Part shown: piece by piece, positions 53,010 through 59,626 of the stretch
Layout: every line of letters begins with the position of its first letter
Numbering within the stretch: the stretch's first letter is position 1
DNA from: Marinoscillum luteum
GTDB taxonomy: Bacteria > Bacteroidota > Bacteroidia > Cytophagales > Cyclobacteriaceae
Assembly (NCBI RefSeq): GCF_044005705.1
Contig: NZ_JBIPKE010000014.1
Location: forward strand, 1 to 64,000
Reading direction: 5' to 3'
DNA length: 64,000 nucleotides
Notes under the pieces: generated by a model
What the model was told of the DNA's origin: nothing
Seen by the model: the letters and a program-made list of their open reading frames with translations, nothing else
Database searches by the model: none
Program-made: the position numbers and the translations under genes

Positions 53010-53774
53010 GTGAAACCGACGTTCTTGTTTCTGGTAATTTTAATGTCGCTGGTACTAAAAACCGTGGCACAGGACGAGCACCCCGTTATTGGAGTGCTGG
53101 TGGACTCAGCCACTCGCCAACCGGTGCAGTTTGCACATGTAACCAACTACTCCACCAATCAGCTCACCGTCACCAATGCTCAGGGCCGGTTCCGCATTCC
53201 GGCGAGTGTGGGTGATACCATCGTATTTTCCATTGTAGGTTATCAAACACTCGGCTGGATCGCCCGGCAGGAGTGGCTGGACCAGGAAATTAGCCTGGCG
53301 CTTCCCCAGGATACCCTTTTGCTGAATGACGTCATTGTACAAAACATTCCCACAGAAGAGATATTCAAAAGAAAAATACTCAACTACCAGCCCGAAGACA
53401 CCTCCTTCTGGTATCATGGGATGCCCCTGCCAGTGGCCAAAGAAGACCCTATGCTCAATGAGAAGACGATCAAAAATCCATTATACATGGCCACACATCC
53501 ACTCTCTGCCATGTATTACAATTTCAGCAAGCAGGAAAAAGAGAAGCGGAAATATCACCGGGTCATCCAAAATGAACACAGAGAGCAACGTGTATATGCC
53601 AAATTTTCCAGGGAATGGGTACATGAAGTAACGGCGCTGGAAGGTAACGAACTCACGGATTTCATTTTTTACTGTGACTATTCTCTGGATTACCTGGACA
53701 AAACGCCTCTTTATCTAATTCGGGAAGATTTGCTGGCCAAACTCACCGAGTTTAAACGTGACCAACGAGGTTAA
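53010..53774 (+). CDS. Exported protein with carboxypeptidase-like regulatory domain
   Basis: A 254-residue protein. A signal peptide (about 1-21, LVILMSLVLKTVAQD) is followed by a CarboxypepD_reg-like domain (about 25-105, VGVLVDSATRQPVQFAHV-like with AQGRFRIPASVGDTIVFSIVGY). A C-terminal region begins IFKRKILNYQPEDTSFWYHGM. I place the start at the GTG at 53010, which gives a normal signal peptide. A TTG at 52992 would add six residues. Distant relative of 25655-26284. The next gene overlaps its stop by one base. Confidence 0.75.
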   Translation: MKPTFLFLVILMSLVLKTVAQDEHPVIGVLVDSATRQPVQFAHVTNYSTNQLTVTNAQGRFRIPASVGDTIVFSIVGYQTLGWIARQEWLDQEISLALPQDTLLLNDVIVQNIPTEEIFKRKILNYQPEDTSFWYHGMPLPVAKEDPMLNEKTIKNPLYMATHPLSAMYYNFSKQEKEKRKYHRVIQNEHREQRVYAKFSREWVHEVTALEGNELTDFIFYCDYSLDYLDKTPLYLIREDLLAKLTEFKRDQRG

Positions 53775-54379
53775 TGTACCAGATCAGCCTTGTTGAAATT
53801 TTCAAGTCTCAAACATTTTATTATCTTTCGAGTTGGATTCAGGCCCACACCGTGAAAAGACTCATTGCTTTAGGCTTTCTTACACTCTTCCTACTCTACC
53901 ATATAGGGTATCTGGGTTACTATTGGTATAGCATGAAGCAAATCAATGAAGAGTGGCTCGTGCGGGTGGATGTGACTCCTGATATGAAACACATTTCGAT
54001 CCCAATTACGCTGCCTTATTGGTCTGATCAATCCGAATATCGCCCATCGCATGGTAGCATCACCATTGACGGTAAACAATACAGAACGGTTCTCGAAAAA
54101 TATTCTCAAGATGCCATTCACTTGATCGTGGCAGAAGATTACGCAGTGCAGGAGCTCAATCAATCCATCTCAGATTGGATAAAAATGATGAATACTTCTG
54201 ACTCGGAGCATTCCGGGAAAGTGAATTTGCTCAAGTCTATTGCCAAAGATTATCTGGCTGATACCCATGACCTACTTCCTGAAAAACTTTTTAAGCTAAC
54301 AGAAACATCATTTTTCAGTACCTCTGACATGCTCACAGAGTGCTATTCTACCATCACCACCCCACCCCCTCAGGTTTAA
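53774..54379 (+). CDS. Membrane-anchored protein of unknown function
   Basis: A 201-residue protein with one hydrophobic segment (about 33-57, LIALGFLTLFLLYHIGYLGYYWY) and a mixed alpha/beta remainder. No family is recognised. Its ATG overlaps the stop of the previous gene (TAATG), so both are made together and may interact. Codon use looks like that of the neighbours, which supports a real gene. Confidence 0.65.
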   Translation: MYQISLVEIFKSQTFYYLSSWIQAHTVKRLIALGFLTLFLLYHIGYLGYYWYSMKQINEEWLVRVDVTPDMKHISIPITLPYWSDQSEYRPSHGSITIDGKQYRTVLEKYSQDAIHLIVAEDYAVQELNQSISDWIKMMNTSDSEHSGKVNLLKSIAKDYLADTHDLLPEKLFKLTETSFFSTSDMLTECYSTITTPPPQV

Positions 54380-54472
54380 AGATTCATATCTCGTCTTATT
54401 ATTTTTTTGAATCAATTCATCGGCAAAATTCACTGAAGATGGGTGTTTGTACGATGCACTAAAACCTAAACA

Positions 54473-55618
54473 ATGAAAACTTTATACCTAACCATAGCAG
54501 GTATCCTATGCCTGTACCTATTATCCTACAATCAGATCCACGCACAAGGATGCGTGGCCATACGCTCCGGATGTGGAGCCAATGTGGGCGGTGGAGCTTC
54601 CTTGCAAAAGGGCCAATGGCAAGCCGGAACCAATTTCCGTTACTTTCATTCCTACAAGCATTTCCGAGGGAAACATGAAGAAACTAACCGTGTAAAAGAA
54701 GGATCAGAAGTGATCAATGACTCATTTTTTCTTGACTTCCTGATGAGCTACGGCCTCACAGACCGACTATCGCTCAATGTAGCTCTCCCTTTTGTGCACC
54801 ATAACAGATCGTCCCTATATGAGCATGGTGGCAATCCCAAAGAAGATGACATATCCACTGTAGAAAATGAATTTTGGGCTGGAGACAGACACGCTACCAG
54901 TAGTGCGGGACTGGCTGACATCAGGCTGGGAATGACCTACTGGCTACTGGATCCTGCGGAAAGTACCGGAACCAATGCATCTATTGGACTGGGGATGAAA
55001 TTTGCCTCGGGTGACTACCGTGCTCAGGACGAGTTTTATAACCAGGGAGACAATAAGGATCAAACCATCCTCTCCGGTGTGGATCAATCCATCCAACCCG
55101 GTGATGGGGGCTATGGAGTTACTTTGGATGTGCAAGGCTACCATACCCTCTCCAATGGGGTGGTCATCAGCGCCAACCTCTACTATCTTTCTAATCCTCG
55201 TGAATATTATACCCTGGAAACCAGAGGACGAAGCAGAGACTTCTCTGTCCCAGACCAGTATGCTGCCAGGCTCGGAGCCCTGGTGATGACACCTATACAT
55301 GGCCTGTTTTTCTATGGTGGTGGCCGACTGGAGGGGGTGCCTTCCAGTGACCTGATAGGAGGCGACGAAGGTTTTAGAAGACCTGGGTATGCGATCTCTC
55401 TGGAGCCAGGACTGACCTACGGCATCAGAAATACGGCCTTCAATCTTACAGTACCTGTGGCCGTGGAGCGAAACCGCACCAGAAGTTTTTCAGACAAAGA
55501 AAGTGGTGGACATGGTGATGCCGCTTTTGCCGACTACCTGATCAATTTTAGCTTTTCCTACAGATTTGGGAAAAGCACTCCGGTACTGGAATCAATTCAA
55601 TCGCCAACGGGCATTTAA
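54473..55618 (+). CDS. Outer-membrane beta-barrel protein, unknown substrate
   Basis: A 381-residue protein with a signal peptide ending at IHAQ (about residue 25). The mature N-terminus is GCVAIRSGCGANVGGG. The rest alternates polar and hydrophobic residues with aromatic ends, as in a beta-barrel, and finishes in SYRFG-type strands. The segment NFRYFHSYKHFRGKHEE after the N-terminus is probably a family motif in Bacteroidota, where such proteins are annotated as transporters without evidence. The two Cys near the mature start are unusual. A bidirectional terminator separates it from a 55-residue gene that also ends in a Cys pair. Confidence 0.75.
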   Translation: MKTLYLTIAGILCLYLLSYNQIHAQGCVAIRSGCGANVGGGASLQKGQWQAGTNFRYFHSYKHFRGKHEETNRVKEGSEVINDSFFLDFLMSYGLTDRLSLNVALPFVHHNRSSLYEHGGNPKEDDISTVENEFWAGDRHATSSAGLADIRLGMTYWLLDPAESTGTNASIGLGMKFASGDYRAQDEFYNQGDNKDQTILSGVDQSIQPGDGGYGVTLDVQGYHTLSNGVVISANLYYLSNPREYYTLETRGRSRDFSVPDQYAARLGALVMTPIHGLFFYGGGRLEGVPSSDLIGGDEGFRRPGYAISLEPGLTYGIRNTAFNLTVPVAVERNRTRSFSDKESGGHGDAAFADYLINFSFSYRFGKSTPVLESIQSPTGI

Positions 55619-55693
55619 CAACGACTACTTCTTTACTATTATGATAACCCAATAAAGCCTGTTTCCGCTGGATTCAGGGTTTTTCTTAGACCT

Positions 55694-55731
55694 AAAAAGG
55701 GCCTCCGATTGTTATCGGAGGCCCTTTTTTT
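55694..55731. terminator. Strong bidirectional terminator
   Basis: A perfect 16-base-pair stem (AAAAAGGGCCTCCGAT and its complement, loop TGTT) has T runs in both directions. It ends the beta-barrel gene (plus) and the 55-residue gene (minus). Confidence 0.93.
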
Positions 55732-55754
55732 AATGGCTTATATTTTCCCAGAAC

Positions 55755-55922
55755 TTAGCTTCCGCATCCTACGCATTCAATTACCTGGTTGGCCGGTTTG
55801 ATACCATCCCGCGTCATTTTCAGGTTGTGGATTTTGTCTCTGATGTCCATATCCTGAAACATGTCGCCGGTTAGCTGGCCTTCGAGGGTTTTGATCTCGT
55901 TTTCTAGTTCTTCGTGTGTCAT
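55755..55922 (-). CDS. Small 55-residue protein with C-terminal CxxC
   Basis: A short protein starting MTHEELENEIKTLEGQLTGD. A helical charged body ends in IECVGCGS. The C-terminal CVGC pair could bind zinc or another metal, or take part in disulfide exchange. It has an ATG start and ends just before a strong terminator, and its codon use resembles that of the neighbours, so I believe it is real. No function is known to me. It is convergent with the beta-barrel gene, whose mature start also carries a Cys pair. Confidence 0.75.
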   Translation of the reverse strand: MTHEELENEIKTLEGQLTGDMFQDMDIRDKIHNLKMTRDGIKPANQVIECVGCGS

Positions 55923-55976
55923 GATGAGTATATTTTTTAGTTAATACAATTTAAGCATAAAAATGATTCGCTCCGA

Positions 55977-56498
55977 TTAGTCATTGATCAAAATAATCGC
56001 TTTCTGCAAAGCCAGGTTATTGGGGTATGTCACTTTCTGGCCTTCATCGTTTTTGATGATGATGGAAAACATGTTAAGGTCGTTGACAATGCCCTCAATG
56101 GAATTGTCGCCATCCACAATGCGAATTCGGTCTCCAATGCGATAGGGAAAATAAAAAAACAACAGGATGGCCGCAGTGATATTACTCAGGATGGACCAGG
56201 CTGCAAACAGCCCAATGCCTGCCACGGTGAAGAATGACAAGAAGTAAACAGAAAGCCCCTCAAATGAGATATCCCAGGTCAACCCCAGGAGGAGCAGGAT
56301 AAACACCACCAGCACAAACCGAAAATATTTGGTGGTATAAACCACGCGTGGTGTAGATATTTCTCTTCGCTTCCCATAGCGCTTGATGAGTCTGGAAGTC
56401 ACTTTATTGAGGATGGCATACAGCAGCACCAATGCAGCTGTGATCAGAAGCTGGATCGTCAAACTATCTGTTGATTTGAGAAACTCAATAATTTTCAT
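55977..56498 (-). CDS. Short MscS-type mechanosensitive channel protein
   Basis: A 173-residue inner-membrane protein with three hydrophobic helices (about 14-34, 58-76 and 82-118) and a short beta domain (about 120-170, GDRIRIVDGDNSIEGIVNDL then TYPNNLALQKAI). These match the pore and middle domain of MscS. The C-terminal alpha/beta cage of about 100 residues found in MscS is absent. It is not obviously truncated by a frameshift, because a clean stop follows. It may be a minimal channel, as seen in other short family members. Confidence 0.82.
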   Translation of the reverse strand: MKIIEFLKSTDSLTIQLLITAALVLLYAILNKVTSRLIKRYGKRREISTPRVVYTTKYFRFVLVVFILLLLGLTWDISFEGLSVYFLSFFTVAGIGLFAAWSILSNITAAILLFFYFPYRIGDRIRIVDGDNSIEGIVNDLNMFSIIIKNDEGQKVTYPNNLALQKAIILIND

Positions 56499-56619
56499 GA
56501 CTGCAAAAGTAATTGCTGAATCCGCAACTCCACCACACTGCTCCGCATATTGACCACAATACCTGACTAAAAAATTTCGTTTAATACATATAATCTTTTC
56601 TCACCTAAACCATTACCTC

Positions 56620-57303
56620 ATGGAACTCAAGAAAAATGCAGCATACGATCTGGAGCCTAAAACTCCTCTATTCTTCAGCATTGGTCTGGTTATCGCCCTG
56701 GCGCTGGTCACAGCGGCCTTCGAATGGCGTGGCCAGTACGAGCCCCTTGATCTACGCAAAGAGGAGCCTGTATGGGAGGAGCCTTACATAGTACGCAATA
56801 CTGTGATCCCAGCCCCCAAGCCACCTGAGCCAATGCCTATGAAAAAGCCGCAGGTAATCACCCAACCACCCATTATCGTGGAGGGCAATGAACTGGAATC
56901 TTATATTGAAGAGACAGAACCCATAGACGACATTCCATTTGACGACATCCCGATAGAGCCATCGCCAGAAGTGGACAACAACGTGTATATGGGCGAGCTT
57001 ATCGAGACACAAGCCAGCTTTCCGGGAGGGTTATCTGCATTTTATGAGTATGTGGCCACCAATATCAAGTATCCTAAAAGGGCAAAGACTATGGATGTGA
57101 CCGGGACTGTCTATGTACAATTTATCATAGACAAAGACGGATCCCTCACAGAATTAAAGACGCTGAAAGGAATAGGACTCGGCTGTGACGAGGAAGCCAT
57201 AAGAGTGCTCGAAAACAGTCCCAAATGGAATCCGGGCAAGCAACGCGGCAGAGCTGTGAAAGTACGAATGGTGTTACCGATTACTTTTTCTCTGGCACAT
57301 TAA
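56620..57303 (+). CDS. tonB: TonB-like energy transducer
   Basis: A 227-residue inner-membrane protein with one N-terminal helix (about 18-36), a Pro/Glu-rich periplasmic spacer (about 48-115) and a C-terminal TonB domain (about 135-225, with YPKRAKTMDVTGTVYVQFIIDKDGSL and VLENSPKWNPGKQRGRAVKV). Such proteins carry energy from ExbBD to outer-membrane receptors. exbB and exbD are not beside it, so it must share them with another locus. Several tonB paralogs are usual in Bacteroidota. Confidence 0.9.
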   Translation: MELKKNAAYDLEPKTPLFFSIGLVIALALVTAAFEWRGQYEPLDLRKEEPVWEEPYIVRNTVIPAPKPPEPMPMKKPQVITQPPIIVEGNELESYIEETEPIDDIPFDDIPIEPSPEVDNNVYMGELIETQASFPGGLSAFYEYVATNIKYPKRAKTMDVTGTVYVQFIIDKDGSLTELKTLKGIGLGCDEEAIRVLENSPKWNPGKQRGRAVKVRMVLPITFSLAH

Positions 57304-57390
57304 AAACTTAAAGTGATCACTACAGAACTTCATCAGGCGTATTCAGTTCTGTCAATCCCGCTCTGAACACCTACAAACTTTCCATAATTA

Positions 57391-57409
57391 AGTACGTATA
57401 TTTGTACAA
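57391..57409. promoter_or_regulatory. Promoter and probable autoregulatory operator of yefM-yoeB
   Basis: TATATTTG (57397-57404) matches the TAnnTTTG promoter box. It is flanked by AGTACG (57391-57396) and overlapped by the palindrome TTGTACAA (57402-57409) with core TGTACA. YefM antitoxins are known to bind paired palindromes with a TGTACA core. Here the two GTAC centres are 12 bases apart. Binding would cover the promoter box and repress the pair. The role is inferred. Confidence 0.5.
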
Positions 57410-57425
57410 CTAAAATGGACGAAAG

Positions 57426-57683
57426 ATGATAGCAGCAAATTATTCAGAGTTTAGAGCGGGATTGAAAAAATACCTTGATCATGTTGAAGAAGATAATGAA
57501 ACCTTAGTGATCAAAAGGAAAAGTGGGAAAGGCACGGTATTAATTTCACTCGAAGAGTACAACTCTATCATGGAGACCCTGCACTTACTCAATTCCAGAA
57601 AAAATGCCGATCGCCTTTATGAGTCCATCGAGCAAATGAAATCAGGTAAAACCCACAAGCCAAACCCTGAACAACTAAAGTGA
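57426..57683 (+). CDS. yefM: Phd/YefM family antitoxin
   Basis: An 85-residue antitoxin. The N-terminal Phd/YefM DNA-binding part is clear (ANYSEFRAGLKKYLDHVEEDNETLVI, then VLISLEEYNSIMETL). The charged C-terminal tail should wrap the toxin and block it. With the toxin it represses its own promoter. The stop overlaps the toxin start by four bases. Confidence 0.93.
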   Translation: MIAANYSEFRAGLKKYLDHVEEDNETLVIKRKSGKGTVLISLEEYNSIMETLHLLNSRKNADRLYESIEQMKSGKTHKPNPEQLK

Positions 57684-57937
57684 CGCTGGTTTTCACAGCA
57701 AATGCCTGGGAGGACTATGTCTATTGGCAAAAGGTTGACAGAAAGATGGTCAAAAAAATCAATGACCTTATTAAAGTCATCAAAAGAACACCATTTGACG
57801 GCATTGGCAAGCCCGAGCCCCTTAGGTATGATCTTGCCGGATATTGGTCCAGACGGATTGATTTAGAGCACCGACTTGTTTATCAGGTAAGTGGGGATGA
57901 ATTACTGATTTATGCCTGTCGCTATCATTATGACTAA
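57680..57937 (+). CDS. yoeB: Txe/YoeB family toxin (mRNA endonuclease)
   Basis: An 85-residue RelE-fold toxin that cuts mRNA in the ribosome A site. The catalytic residues Glu46, Arg65 and His83 known from E. coli YoeB fall at exactly the same positions (KPEPL, EHRLVY, RYHYD), so the toxin should be active. The start is GTG at 57680 within the antitoxin stop, giving tight coupling. The GIGKPEPL and GYWSRRI motifs confirm the family. Confidence 0.94.
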   Translation: MTLVFTANAWEDYVYWQKVDRKMVKKINDLIKVIKRTPFDGIGKPEPLRYDLAGYWSRRIDLEHRLVYQVSGDELLIYACRYHYD

Positions 57938-57969
57938 TAAAGTCAAGGGTCGCTGCACTACCAACCAAT

Positions 57970-59295
57970 CTATCTACTCACCTTCCAGCCATTCTGGTAG
58001 TTGGCCATCAGGTATTGATTGGCTTCCGGGTTGTTCTTGAACTTCCCTGCCTCCTGGTCCCAATAGACCTTCTCTCCGGTCTTAAAAGCTATGTTACCCA
58101 TTTGCGCATTGATGGCGGCTATACTCCCTGAATCGATCGGTGTATTGAGCAGCCCAGGATCATTGGCTTTCATAGCTGCCACAAAGTTCTGCGTGTGCAA
58201 ATCCAGGTAATTCTCTGCATCCGATTTGGTCACTGGCGCAACAGGGCTCATTTTTAATTCCCCTTTGTTAGAGTAACCGATTGATTCGCGTTCCACGAGA
58301 ACTTCCAGACCAGATCGATCCACCACCAGGGTGCCATTATTACCAATGAATGCAATGCCTTCACGGCGGCCATAGGGTCCATAATCGATACCGGTGGCGT
58401 GCTCCCAAAGCATGTTGAAGTCTTTATACTGATAGATGGCCTGCAGGGTGTCTGGTGTTTCGGAAGCATCATCAGGAAAGGCCAGCTTGCCTCCGGAGGC
58501 CACCACCGAGATCGGGGCCTTCTCCTCCATGATCCAAAGGGCAATGTCTATTTCGTGCACGCCCCAGTCGGTCATCAGCCCTCCGGCATAGTCCCAAAAC
58601 CATCTGAAATTGAAATGAAATCTGTTTTGATTGAACGGTCTGGCTGGGGCAGGACCGAGCCATGTTTTATAATCTACCCCCTCTGGCACCGGCCCATCAG
58701 ATACCACCGGAATGGCGCCCATCCAGCCCTGATACGCCCAGGTCTTCACCACCCTGATCTTGCCCAGAACTCCCGACTGCACAATCTCTCTGGCCTTCCG
58801 ATAATGCGGACCACTCCGCTGCCACTGACCAGTCTGCACCACCTTGCCCGTGTCCCGGGCAGCGTCTACCATGATTCCGCACTCTTCAATGGTATTGGCC
58901 ACTGGCTTCTCTACATATACATGCTTGCCAGCTCTCACAGCATCCACCATTTGCTTGCAGTGCCAGTGATCAGGGGTGCCGATGACTACTGCATCTAGTT
59001 TCTTATCATTGAGAAGCTCCCGATAGTCTCCATATTGTGTGGGTTTGTTGGTTCTCAGCTTTTGGTAATCCATCAGCCTTTTCGCAATCACACCCTCATC
59101 CACATCGCAAATACTTACCAGGTCCACTTCCGGCATTTTTAGAAGGGAATAGGTATCGGACCACCCCATGCCATTGCAACCAATTACCCCAATATTGATC
59201 TTATTGTGTTGGTTGATCCCGCCTCTGAGAATGTTAGGAAAAGAGAGTGCTCCGGCAGCCAGTGCGGTGTTTTTGACAAATGTGCGTCGTTTCAT
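57970..59295 (-). CDS. Gfo/Idh/MocA family oxidoreductase with Tat signal
   Basis: A 441-residue NAD(P)-dependent sugar-type oxidoreductase. A twin-arginine signal (MKRRTFVKNTALAAGALSFP) marks export in folded form to the periplasm, as is common in Bacteroidota members. The Rossmann motif IGVIGCNGMG, the EKP motif (VEKPVANTIEEC) and the C-terminal domain are present. The substrate is probably a cyclic sugar or inositol derivative, not resolvable here. A single gene. Confidence 0.88.
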   Translation of the reverse strand: MKRRTFVKNTALAAGALSFPNILRGGINQHNKINIGVIGCNGMGWSDTYSLLKMPEVDLVSICDVDEGVIAKRLMDYQKLRTNKPTQYGDYRELLNDKKLDAVVIGTPDHWHCKQMVDAVRAGKHVYVEKPVANTIEECGIMVDAARDTGKVVQTGQWQRSGPHYRKAREIVQSGVLGKIRVVKTWAYQGWMGAIPVVSDGPVPEGVDYKTWLGPAPARPFNQNRFHFNFRWFWDYAGGLMTDWGVHEIDIALWIMEEKAPISVVASGGKLAFPDDASETPDTLQAIYQYKDFNMLWEHATGIDYGPYGRREGIAFIGNNGTLVVDRSGLEVLVERESIGYSNKGELKMSPVAPVTKSDAENYLDLHTQNFVAAMKANDPGLLNTPIDSGSIAAINAQMGNIAFKTGEKVYWDQEAGKFKNNPEANQYLMANYQNGWKVSR

Positions 59296-59375
59296 GGGTT
59301 TGGGTTAGTGGGTGATCAATCAATTTTCAACTTCTTAATTTATTGATTTTCCATGAAACCCGCTTTGAAAAAACA

Positions 59376-59579
59376 TCAAGCCAGATCCGATTCCCAATCA
59401 AAGTCCCCGGCCTCTTTCTCCTCGTCCTCTTCCAACTGTGTCTGCTCGATCCGGTCCTCCTCACGCAAGCGATCATCCTGAAAATACACATTGTGCCAGG
59501 CAATCATAAACCCAATGGTGCATACCCAGAGAAACCTGCGAACCGTATGCATAAGTGATGAAAATCTATTTGCGGACAT
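59376..59579 (-). CDS. Possible 67-residue single-span membrane protein
   Basis: An ATG-started frame with one hydrophobic segment (about 15-32, RRFLWVCTIGFMIAWHNVYF) and a strongly acidic C-terminal tail (Glu/Asp-rich). It lies between the clpB terminator and the oxidoreductase gene. I do not recognise it. The organised hydrophobic-plus-acidic layout and codon use favour a real gene, but the first codons lie close to a T-rich terminator tail, and there is no clear promoter. Confidence 0.45.
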   Translation of the reverse strand: MSANRFSSLMHTVRRFLWVCTIGFMIAWHNVYFQDDRLREEDRIEQTQLEEDEEKEAGDFDWESDLA

Positions 59580-59584
59580 AGGTG

Positions 59585-59616
59585 CAAAAAAAGAAGCCAG
59601 CTTCGAAGGCTGGCTT
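59585..59616 (-). terminator. Terminator of clpB
   Basis: A 9-base-pair stem (GAAGCCAGC with GCTGGCTTC, loop TTCGAAG) is followed on the minus strand by seven T. It lies just after the clpB stop codon. Confidence 0.88.
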
Positions 59617-59626
59617 CAGGTAAATT

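Noticed and set aside
58399..58998. A 199-codon plus-strand frame opposite the Gfo/Idh/MocA gene.
   Set aside because: It is antisense to a well-supported gene, with no domain and no start signals.
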